Positions 46,379-54,560 of a stretch of DNA of 64,000 nt are shown piece after piece (position 1 is the first letter of the stretch; each line of letters starts with the position of its first letter). Under the pieces are notes generated by a model. The model was not told the DNA's origin. It saw only the letters and a program-made list of their open reading frames with translations, and made no database searches. The translations under genes and the position numbers were made by a program. Source of the stretch: Nostoc sp. TCL240-02 (GTDB lineage: Bacteria > Cyanobacteriota > Cyanobacteriia > Cyanobacteriales > Nostocaceae); NCBI RefSeq assembly GCF_013343235.1, contig NZ_CP040094.1, forward strand, positions 1,798,501-1,862,500, in the 5' to 3' direction.

Positions 46379-47056
46379 GATCTACGCATGAAAAGCCTAT
46401 ACACTTGTAGCTACCTGTGGGGAATTGTATTCTACAATACTGTTTGCCACTAAATCTACTTTAGTTTTGTGTAGATTATCAGGCTTTAAAAAATCTCTAC
46501 TGCACCCAGTTATTCTTACAATCCCAGCATTGATATCAATGCTTTGGAATCCTGCAAGTGGTTGCGCCCAATGAATCTAATATTTTCAAGGCTTGGGTCA
46601 GCGTTGGGTGTTTCTCCTGAGCGGTTGGCGTGAGATGCACAAAGCGCAATGTTACCCCGCTTTAATTTTTTCAGTCGCATGATGGCGTAACCGCCATGAG
46701 CCGATGGCGATCGCAATCAGCCCAAATTGACTACAAAAAAACTACTCAAAAACGACAAAAGCAGATCAAGTTTCAGAGATTGAATGACAACGCCCATTTC
46801 ACCCAATCCCTAATCTCTAATGTCTAATAGGGCGACCAGGGGAGTAAAGTGTAGCCAAGCCAAGAATTGAGATTGGGTATTTGGGGTGAGGAAAGCGATC
46901 GCGCCGTGGTCAATTAGAAGGAGAGAAATTAGGCAGTCAGGATATTGAGTCACGCACAACACTTATCTAATTCTTTTTTTTCTTGACTGCCACAAATTGG
47001 TAAACGCTAGAGAGTTCGCCGGAAAAACTTCGCATACGAACTAAAAACTTACTCCA

Positions 47057-47243
47057 ATGGCAGAATTATGGCAAAAAAAAGGAATTTCAGAAAATTGGCA
47101 CAATTATGGCAGGATTATGGCATTTGAATGGCAAATTTCTGGCATTTCAATGGAATTTTAAAAACTCATTTCTCAACAGTCTGAGCTTGTTGAGAAATGG
47201 ATGTAATTTTGGCAGAATTATGGCAAATCAATGGAAAATGCGA
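47057..47243. repeat. TGGCA repeats phased at 11 bp, around a central hairpin
   Basis: TGGCA (or TGGAA/AGGAA) occurs at 47058, 47069, 47080, then 47096, 47107, 47118, 47129, 47140, 47151, then 47210, 47221 and 47232. Within each run the step is exactly 11 nt. Between the second and third run lies a 12-bp perfect hairpin, CATTTCTCAACA at 47167-47178 and its complement at 47188-47199. The consensus unit is about ATGGCARAATT. It resembles iterons or an array of same-face protein sites. Confidence 0.75.
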
Positions 47244-47303
47244 GAATTTCAGCATTTTTAAATGTCGCAGTGATATTCTCCTACGAGAAAATAATAATAT
47301 GAT

Positions 47304-47328
47304 TTTTTGGCGTACTGTACGCCAAAAA
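47304..47328. terminator. Bidirectional hairpin with T and A tracts
   Basis: TTTTTGGCGTA, CTG, TACGCCAAAAA: perfect 11-bp stem flanked by T and A runs, typical of a terminator usable in both directions. Confidence 0.6.
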
Positions 47329-47521
47329 GTTTGGAAAGTTTTTTGAGCTAAAAATCAACAATCAGCCAAAAATTAGTCCCAAAAAACTACAAAAGTACTA
47401 CAAAAGTGACTGAGGTTTTACAACACTTGTGTCCAATCAAATCAGAGGCAGGGGAGGAAAGAGTTGATAGACAATTAGTTCTTTTCCCCCTGATTCTCTT
47501 CTACCTCTGCTGCCCTCAATA

Positions 47522-48661
47522 GACATCTCCAAAATAGTAACGTTCTGTGGTAAGAGAACATTAGAGAGCTTTTTGGACACAGAAACATGAGCGATATCCT
47601 GAATTATATTGAAGGGAACAAAAAAGAAACACAGCGCTTAATTGGTCTGGAGTATGAACAGTTACAACAGTTAATCCAAAATGCGGAACGATTACATCAC
47701 GAAAAACAAGCGGTTTTAGAATCAAGAAAAGTGAGAATTATTTCTGGTGGTGGAGGTCGTAAACCAAAACTATCTATAGCCGAACAAATAATTTTAACTT
47801 TAGTTTATCTCCGACACATGACAACCTTTCAACTTCTGGGTATCCAGTTTGGAGTAAGTGAATCGACAGCTAATAATACGTTTAATTATTGGTTGCCTAC
47901 TTTACGAGAACTGTTACCATCTAGCTTACTTGAGCAAGTAAAAAAAACGCTGCTGACTATGAAATAGTGAAAGAAGTTCTGACAGAATATGAATGAATAG
48001 TAGATAGCTATGAACAAGTTAGAGAAAGGCCTGGAGACAAAGATGAACAAGAAAAATATTTTTCAGGTAAGAAAAGTAATCATACATTCAAAACCCAAAT
48101 GATTATCATGCCAGATGGTAGAGATATCGTTGATGTTGTGGCAGGAGAACCTGGACCAATAAGCGATATAACTTTGTTTCGAGCAAATCGTGATAACTTT
48201 GACCCAAAACAAAGTTTTAAAGGAGATTTAGGTTATTTAGGAGAAGATTTAATTGATACTCCAATTAAGAAACCAAAAAATAAAGAGTTAACAACTGACC
48301 AGAAAAAATCAAACAAGGAGTTTTCCTCTAAACGAATATTTGTCGAACATCGAATCCGTTCGGTAAAAATATTTCGAGTTGTCCAAGACAGATTTAGGTT
48401 AAATCCAAAAAAGTATGAACAAGTTATTATGACAATTTGTGGATTAGTCAGACTACGAATTAGAGCGCTAATATTACCATTAGAAATATCTGCTATGTCA
48501 TTAGGTTAAAATTAACGCATATAACTAGATGTTTTTGCCTAATTATCAACAGTAAATATCTCAAAGCCTTATTTTTATGTACAGACTAGCTAATTTAGGA
48601 TGATTGCATTTACGGACTATAGCCTAGCTACATAAAGGCTTTGAACGTTTTCGGAGATGTC
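47522..48661. mobile_element. IS5-like insertion sequence, inactivated
   Basis: Ends GACATCTCC (47522-47530) and GGAGATGTC (48653-48661) are perfect inverted repeats, with AAA and GTTC/GAAC further in, and TA flanks both sides. The transposase inside is broken. Confidence 0.7.
47587..48509 (+). pseudogene. IS5/DDE_Tnp_4-type transposase, frameshift and stop
   Basis: The first piece (126 codons from ATG 47587) has the HTH part with LTLVYLRHMTTFQLLGIQFG and VSESTANNTFNYWLPTLREL. At a run of eight A (47940-47947) the frame shifts; the next frame, AADYEIVKEVLTEYE, meets a TGA near 47995 and resumes as IVDSYEQVRERPGDKDEQEK, KTQMIIMPDGRDIVDVVAGE, GPISDITLFRA and finally IFVEHRIRSVKIFRVV. The A-run might be a programmed frameshift site as in some IS5 members, but the stop codon kills the gene anyway. 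Confidence 0.75.
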
Positions 48662-49187
48662 TAATGCAAAAGTTCCTTAACCGAAGGTATTGGGAGTGTC
48701 GAGAGGCGTAAGCGGACTGTGACAACCAAAATCTCAATTGGGAGGCAAGGTAACACAGAGCGATCGCCTCACCCGTGAACGAAAGCTAACTGACGACGAG
48801 ACTGTTAGCAGCGATCGCCTCTTCCCCAACAACCAATGCCCAATGCAAAACTGCTTTAGGCGATTTTAGTAAGGGGTAGGGGGTGCGATCGCCCCATTCA
48901 TTCCCCATTTCCTCATGTTGCCCCAAGCAAGTACCTTTATTTTGTTTTGGTGGCGGGGCGGGGAGGTAATTAGAAGCGCTAGTTATAATCCCACATCAAA
49001 AAAATAGCAGCCCCAGGAACCACGCCAAAATGATTACTTATGGATAGGAGCGATCACTTCTAGCGGGCGGTTAAGCTATCGCGTTTACAAACTCACTTAG
49101 AATCTCCCGTAGTCATGGACAGAAAACATTTGTCTGTTATTCTCATTTACAGCTATTTGCGAACAAACCAGCCACAAAAAAAGCTAT
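48662..49187. other. Intergenic region rich in HIP1-like sites
   Basis: Contains several GCGATCGC-type sites and short G-rich blocks; no reading frame I can support. It presumably includes the lost end of the IS630 remnant that follows. Confidence 0.45.
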
Positions 49188-49859
49188 CTAAATAGGGCTG
49201 AAAAATAGACCACAATGATGAAACCAATTGAGAGCATTTTCATCAGTAATAGCATTAACAGCCATAGTGATTGTTTCATCAAGAGCATCGAATGTGCGAG
49301 TTTTCGCAGAACGAAGAATTTCTTTTAACTTTGACCAACATAATTCTATTGGTGATAAATCAGGTGAATATGGAGGTAAAAACTTAATTTTAGCTCCAAC
49401 AGATTCTATTAAAGCTTTTGCACTATTAGCATAATGTACAGGTAAATTATCCATAACTACAATTGCTCCTAGCCACAATGATGGTAGTAATATTTGCTCC
49501 AGAAAAACTAAAAAGCTATCAGTGTTCAAACTACCGGGAAAAGTCATAGTGGCTATTAATCCTTCATCACTCATAGCTGCAATTACAGTGATGTTTTTAC
49601 CTTTATTCCCTGGGCGATTATCATAAATTCTCACTCCACCTTCACACCTGCCATAGTGTCGTGTCATAGCTAGATTTACACCTGTTTCATCAATGAATAC
49701 AAGGTTTTTAACATCTATAGTATCTAACCAACGCCGAAATTCATGGCGCAATTCCTGTACTCTTTCTGTAGCTTGCTCAGTCGCGACTAAAGTTTTTTTT
49801 TGCGCTTTAGTTTTAAGCGGTTAAGAGTCCGGGACAAGCTTGATATACTTACTTCTATT
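49188..49859 (-). pseudogene. IS630-family transposase, frameshifted and cut at its 5' end
   Basis: From 49751 down the frame reads WLDTIDVKNLVFIDETGVNL (first D), AIVVMDNLPVHYANS (second D) and PYSPDLSPIELCWSKLKEIL (E), a complete IS630 catalytic core, and ends GLFFSPI at 49188. Upstream, VSISSLSRTLNRLKLKRKKK is in another frame; the shift is at a run of nine A (about 49792-49801). Beyond 49859 the gene is replaced by another insertion sequence, so the N-terminal HTH is partly missing. Confidence 0.82.
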
Positions 49860-51027
49860 GGGAGCATCCAGTTTTGGAAGATTTAGCATTTGTGGGAAAA
49901 TATAAAAGGAAATAACCCTGTGCGATCGCTGACTATGAGCCAACAGAAACAAGAACGGATCAAAGCGTGCTTACAAGAACTGTCAACATTGCTGTACTCG
50001 GAAGCTGATAAAAGTCAGTTAATAGACCTCGAAGGTATAGAAAAAACAGTTCGTAGTCAAATATTGGAATATGTCGGCCCAGAAATGGCCCTTTTTTTAT
50101 CGAACAAACAACAAAAACAAAAATCGGTAAAACTAGGAAAATCAAAAGCTTGGTTGGGGAACTGAAATTAAAAGCTAAACAGATACAGAGACTGGGTTTG
50201 AAGCCAAGGAGTCGATTAAGTCCATGACTTCAAAAGTGCTGTTTGAGGCTATCAGCTAATGAATCATACCAAAAAGCAGAAATCGAAATTGAGGCATTGA
50301 CAGGAGTGAAGGTTGGTCATACAACGCAACAAAATCTAGTTCTCAAGCAAGATTTTCAACTACCCGTAGCATTACAACCTGTATCAGAAGTGAGTGTGGC
50401 GGAAAAGTTCGACTACGAGGGAAACCTCAAGTAGGTTGTCACTGGCGAGACTATAAAACCGTTCGTCTGCAAGGGATTTACTATGGTGCATTCTTTGATG
50501 ACAACCAATCATTAATTGATTACGTCAATAGCCAATGTTTGGTGAATCCACTTGTTTGCTTGGGAGATGGCCATGATGGAGTTTGGAATTTAGTTAAAGA
50601 GTTTGGAACTGAACAATTTGAACGTTGGGAAATTTTGGATTGGTATCACCTCAAGGAAAATCTTTATAAAATTGGTGGTTCTTTAAAGCGTCTCAAAGCT
50701 GCTGAGAGTTTATTGTGGCAAGGTCAGATAGAGCCAATTCAGGCTTTATTTAATAATTGCCGAGGCAAACAAGTTAAGAAGTTTATCGCTTATCTCCAAA
50801 AGCATCGCTCTGGCATTATTAACTACAGCTATTACCAAACTGAACAACTGTGTTCTATTGGTTCTGGATCTGTTGAGTCTGCTATTAAACAGATTGGAGC
50901 AAGGATTAAAATTTCCGGCGCACAGTGGAATGTTGAAAGTGTCAACCAAATCCTTTCCGTTCGTTGTGCTTATCTCAATGGTTTGCTTCTTGCTATTTAA
51001 GTCTTTCTGCCTAAACTGGATGCTCCC
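49860..51027. mobile_element. ISKra4-like insertion sequence, inactivated
   Basis: 15-bp perfect inverted ends GGGAGCATCCAGTTT (49860-49874) and AAACTGGATGCTCCC (51013-51027). It sits between a cut IS630 transposase on the left and a cut HU gene on the right; no target duplication is seen. Confidence 0.75.
49935..51000 (+). pseudogene. ISKra4-like transposase with several frameshifts
   Basis: Pieces: MSQQKQERIKACLQELSTLL from 49935, a break after 50165, then NESYQKAEIEIEALTGVKVG, another break near 50405, KVRLRGKPQVGCHWRDYKTV, LQGIYYGAFFDDNQSLIDYV, and finally CLGDGHDGVWNLVKEFGTEQ, ERWEILDWYHLKENL and IGSGSVESAIKQIGARIK ending at 51000. The VCLGDGHDGVW and GSGSVES blocks carry the later catalytic acids. 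Three frame changes make it inactive. Family by pattern memory. Confidence 0.68.
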
Positions 51028-51136
51028 CTACAGCTTCGGTAATAACTGACAAAAAAGCACTAATGACTTCATCGGCTTGCTTTTTTGTGATGTTGGTCTT
51101 TGCTGCTACAGCATCCACTAATTCGCCTTTGTTCAT
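51011..51136 (-). pseudogene. HU-family DNA-binding protein, N-terminal fragment
   Basis: From the ATG at 51134-51136 the frame reads MNKGELVDAVAAKTNITKKQ then ADEVISAFLSVITEAV, the exact N-terminal two-helix pattern of bacterial HU (histone-like, nucleoid protein). It then runs into the IS end at 51027 and stops after GEHPV. The DNA-binding arms are lost. A full HU gene must exist elsewhere if the cell needs it. Confidence 0.82.
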
Positions 51137-51419
51137 AAATCGCCCTGAAACATTGCAAGTAATCGAAATCTAGCATTATTACCTCTTATTCATAAAGGGG
51201 AAAAGGAATAATTTTCTAGCAACACGCGAAAATTAACAATGCACGACGACTATTGCTGTAATAGGATGTTATACGGAAAAATTCGGTATAATACGCAATT
51301 ATCCAACGAGAAAAGTCCGAACAACTTAATCGCAGTTAAGCGTTCACAGACGGCACGACAACTGTTTCGCAAGCTACTGGGGTGTTAATATGCTTGTCTT
51401 ATAAGGGAGCAGTAAGCAC

Positions 51420-51593
51420 ATGGAAAAGATCGTTATCGTGAAATGGAGAATTAAGGAGTCGGAAACGTCCCGGATACTGAAATTGCTACCGGAGCTGGCC
51501 GAGAAGACCAGATCGGAGGAAGGCAACATTTCCTACACGATTTATCAGTCGGAAAGCGATCCTTGCGAACTCATTCTTTGTGAACACTACTGA
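51420..51593 (+). pseudogene. Antibiotic-biosynthesis-monooxygenase (ABM) domain fragment
   Basis: 57 codons: MEKIVIVKWRIKESETSRIL then LPELAEKTRSEEGNISYTIY and QSESDPCELILCEHY. This is the first half to two thirds of an ABM/ferredoxin-like small monooxygenase (KW-R, EEGN-SY-[I/L]-x-Q, DP-E-[L/F]-x-L-x-E-x-Y). The usual end (helix with an H-x2-S/T) is missing. GGGAG is a plausible ribosome site. Codon use (CGG, CTG, GCC, CCG) is richer in GC than the neighbours, hinting at foreign origin. The 3' end meets another small gene on the opposite strand. Confidence 0.65.
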
Positions 51594-51756
51594 GTTCTGT
51601 TGTCTGTGCTTCTACCAGTGTCTGTTCTAAACCACGAAGTTCTTGCATTCGTGTTTTTACTAGTTGTTGCAAAGAAGCAATTTCTGAGTCGAATTGACTA
51701 GCATGATTTTGCACCAACTCTTCATACAAAGAAAGTAGGGAATTAGAATCTGTCAT
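51571..51756 (-). CDS. Small coiled-coil protein, possibly truncated
   Basis: From ATG 51756, about 61 residues: MTDSNSLLSLYEELVQNHAS then QFDSEIASLQQLVKTRMQEL and RGLEQTLVEAQTTEL. Heptad-like leucines suggest a coiled coil. GAGG lies about 7 nt before the start. The last codons overlap the end of the ABM fragment on the other strand, so the 3' end may be a junction. Not recognised. Confidence 0.4.
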   Translation of the reverse strand: MTDSNSLLSLYEELVQNHASQFDSEIASLQQLVKTRMQELRGLEQTLVEAQTTELSSVHKE

Positions 51757-51768
51757 GGGATTCCTCAC

Positions 51769-52122
51769 TTTATAAGTGCTAATTGTTAGTGACTACCGCA
51801 GTTTGAAACTACTGCAAAGCGTCTTAATAGTTCTTCTGTACTAATATATCATTAATTGTTTGATTTCTAAAAAAGCATTTTTCCCGCTTCAGATTCCGAC
51901 TCAAAAACCCTCAATACTTTCTCTTCCAAAGCTGTCAAATAAGCCCGCTTCAGCTTCCCCAACGACTCCAAAAACTTCTGCACCGAATACTTTAGTAGCA
52001 ATTCTTACTTATCTTTTAGCTGTGATTGAGTCTTTGAAGCTTAAAATAGAACGATTGCATTTAGACCGGGAATTCTTCTATCCGAATTTTTCACAAGTAA
52101 GAAATCCGGAAGTTTAGCCTAC
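51769..52122. other. Intergenic region with a gene remnant on the minus strand
   Basis: On - about 51887-52011 a stop-to-stop frame reads ELLLKYSVQKFLESLGKLKR then AYLTALEEKVLRVFESESEA, protein-like but without a start. Also a GGATTTCTTACTTGTGAAAA-like copy (52082-52107) of the repeat seen at 13817. No intact gene. Confidence 0.35.
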
Positions 52123-53244
52123 TTAAAGCAACTGTCGGCGAAACTTGCTAATGCCAACAGTTAGAAAAACTAATACGAATCCTATTAAAGCTAAGATATT
52201 GGGCCCAATTATATCCAACCCAAGACCTTTTAATAAAATGCCACGCACAATGAATATATAATGCCGGAGGGGATTTAATAAAGATAGAAATTGAAACAAA
52301 GGGGGCATGGCTTCAATAGGTGCGATCGCTCCTGATGTTTGAATAAGTGGTATATTAATAAAAAAAGAAATTAGGACTACTTGTTGTTGTGAACGCGAGA
52401 CTGTAGCTAGCAAAATTCCTAAACTAATTCCTACTAAGACATACAAACTAGATGCCACTAAAAATAGACCAAAATTGCCATTAAAGGGAATATTAAATAC
52501 TATTCTGCCTAAAGTCAGAGCTAATAAAATATCTCCCATTAATAGAACACCTAATGGAAATATCTTGGCTAGTAATATTTCCCAATTCGCTGTCGGAGTC
52601 ATGAGTAACTGTTCAAGAGTGCCGACATCTTTTTCCTTAACAACTGTAATTGCAGAAACAGATGTGGATATTAATGTCATCACTAAACCCATTACTCCTG
52701 GAACAAAAAACCAACTACTTGTAAGTCCTGGATTGTAAAGAAAGACAAATTGAGGTGTGACTGGGAGATTAGTTTGATAACTAACTCGTTGACGATTATG
52801 TTTTTGGATGATTTGATTGATATAGCCGTTGGCAATACCGGCTGTGTTGGCGTTAACACCATCAATAAATATTTGTATTGGTGCTGATTTCGTTGCTAAG
52901 TTACGGTAGAAATCTGGCGGAATGATTAAACCTACATCTAGTTTTCCTTCTTCTACTTGATTGCTTAACTCTTTTTCACTAATTAATACAGATTCTAAAT
53001 CAAAAGTATGATTTGCTGTGATAGCCTGCAATAGTTCCCAACTTTCGGTTACGTTAGCATAGTCAACAACACCTAATTTTAAGTGTTTAACATCAGGATT
53101 GAGGACAAATCCATATAGGATTAGCTGTAAAGTTGGCGGAATAATGAGCATAACCATTAAGGCACGATTGCGCCGAATTTGACTAATTTCTTTTTTGACT
53201 AATGTCCAAAATATGTTGTCAAATATTCTGAGGATAAATTTCAT
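52123..53244 (-). CDS. ABC-2 type permease (second exporter permease)
   Basis: 373 residues. One N-terminal membrane helix (ALMVMLIIPPTLQLILYGFV), a large outside domain (about 45-180) and five helices at the C-terminal half, with VVKEKDVGTLEQLLMTP, the conserved E-x-G-T-L-E-Q-L cytoplasmic segment of the ABC-2/YhhJ-YbhR group. Last gene of the exporter set, 145 nt after the sister permease. It should form the membrane channel with its partner and the duplicated ATPase. Confidence 0.88.
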   Translation of the reverse strand: MKFILRIFDNIFWTLVKKEISQIRRNRALMVMLIIPPTLQLILYGFVLNPDVKHLKLGVVDYANVTESWELLQAITANHTFDLESVLISEKELSNQVEEGKLDVGLIIPPDFYRNLATKSAPIQIFIDGVNANTAGIANGYINQIIQKHNRQRVSYQTNLPVTPQFVFLYNPGLTSSWFFVPGVMGLVMTLISTSVSAITVVKEKDVGTLEQLLMTPTANWEILLAKIFPLGVLLMGDILLALTLGRIVFNIPFNGNFGLFLVASSLYVLVGISLGILLATVSRSQQQVVLISFFINIPLIQTSGAIAPIEAMPPLFQFLSLLNPLRHYIFIVRGILLKGLGLDIIGPNILALIGFVLVFLTVGISKFRRQLL

Positions 53245-53389
53245 ATTTTTGCAAGATAATTAACTGTTGATAACTGAATATGGTATGTTACGCCAATGTT
53301 AGGATTAAGCGTTAAAGAGAGTAGAAATTAGCCGTAACGAACCGGATGATGGTGGTGCTTAAGCGTTGCTTTAATACACCCTACATTTT

Positions 53390-54496
53390 CTACTGTGGTA
53401 GTTGCATTTTTTTTAACATATTGTGGCAGATTCTAAATAATATTAATCCAAATATAGCTAGCATTAATAAGTTAAACCAAGTTCCTCGCCAACCAATTCC
53501 TCGTACAAATGCATCGCGGGTAATTTCCATGTAGTAGCGTGCAGGAATAATGTTAGGTACAAGTGATATGGGGAAAGGGATATTACTGAGAGGATAAATA
53601 AAACCAGAGAGCATTAATGATGTAACAAAACCTATTAAAGTAACTCCTTGAACGGCAGAGTTTTGGTCACTGCTACGTGTTCCCAAAAGCAGACCAAATA
53701 ACACACTATCTATAAGAAATAGTAGAGTTCCTAGTGATAGATTGATAATGTCTCCGACTAAAGAAATTTTAAAAATTAGTGACGCTATCACCATGACTAA
53801 TACTGCTTCCGTAATTGCAATTAGCAGGTAAGCTAATCCTTTGCCTAAGAGAAATTCAACTGCACTAATATTAGAAGCATAGGCTTGGATAATTGTACCT
53901 CTTTCTTTTTCACGTACCATTGCGATCGCAGTCAACAAAGACGGATAAATCCACAACACTACACCATACACTCCTGGCACAAAAAAAAGTGATTCTAAAC
54001 GACCGGGATTAAACCAGAGGCGGATTTGCGGTTTGATAATATTCGTTAAAGTGACTAATCCTTGCTCTTGAATAAAAAAGTTAGTCACATTTTGAATACC
54101 ATTTCTAATCACACGGGCATTATTAACATCTGTAGCATCAATTAATATCTGGACTGTGGTACTTTTACGATCTTGAATATCGCGGCTAAATTTGGGGGGA
54201 ATAATGACGGCAGCTTTGGCAATACCACGGTCAATAGCATTACTTACAGAGTCCGTTTTTGCCCATTGTGTCGGTATAAATTGGTTAGTAGCATATAAAC
54301 GCTCAATGTAAATACTACTAAGATTTGTCCGGTCAAAATCTTGCACAATCAAGGGGATATTAGAGCTTTCTAAGCGGAGTGCAAACCCATAAATTAGCAA
54401 AGCGAGCGTCGGTAATAAAAATGCTAACGCCAACGTCAAGCGATCGCGGCGAAACTGGGCTAATTCTTTTTGACACTGGGCAATAATTTTTTGCAT
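53390..54496 (-). CDS. ABC-2 type permease (first exporter permease)
   Basis: 368 residues with the same layout as the neighbouring permease: helix near the N-terminus (LALAFLLPTLALLIYGFALR), outside domain, then MVREKERGTIIQAYASNISA and four to five helices. The C-terminal end has PARYYMEITRDAFVRGIGW as in the YbhS-type family. Together with the other permease it gives a heterodimeric transmembrane unit. Exports drugs or lipophilic compounds in characterised relatives. Confidence 0.88.
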   Translation of the reverse strand: MQKIIAQCQKELAQFRRDRLTLALAFLLPTLALLIYGFALRLESSNIPLIVQDFDRTNLSSIYIERLYATNQFIPTQWAKTDSVSNAIDRGIAKAAVIIPPKFSRDIQDRKSTTVQILIDATDVNNARVIRNGIQNVTNFFIQEQGLVTLTNIIKPQIRLWFNPGRLESLFFVPGVYGVVLWIYPSLLTAIAMVREKERGTIIQAYASNISAVEFLLGKGLAYLLIAITEAVLVMVIASLIFKISLVGDIINLSLGTLLFLIDSVLFGLLLGTRSSDQNSAVQGVTLIGFVTSLMLSGFIYPLSNIPFPISLVPNIIPARYYMEITRDAFVRGIGWRGTWFNLLMLAIFGLILFRICHNMLKKMQLPQ

Positions 54497-54560
54497 ATAC
54501 CAAGATTCGTGACTGGGGATTGGGATTGGGAAGTTTTCTTCCTCTGTCCCCTACCTCCTA

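Larger units (their letters stand above)
46149..47521. other. Gene-poor region with terminator, phased repeats and hairpins
   Basis: No complete gene. Starts with a strong terminator (46337), then a stretch around 46500-46900 with eroded coding look and HIP1 sites, then the 11-bp-phased repeat array (47057-47243) and a hairpin at 47304. The short frame on - at 46516-46716 is not recognised. Confidence 0.5.

Noticed and set aside
46516-46716. 66-codon minus-strand frame that might be a transposon-encoded tail
   Set aside because: I could not match it to any known motif; too short to support.
47057-47243. Possible CRISPR array
   Set aside because: The repeat unit is only about 11 bp with no unique spacers and no cas genes nearby.
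51860-52117. 85-codon plus-strand frame before the exporter
   Set aside because: Pro/Ser/Thr-rich chance translation opposite a better minus-strand remnant.
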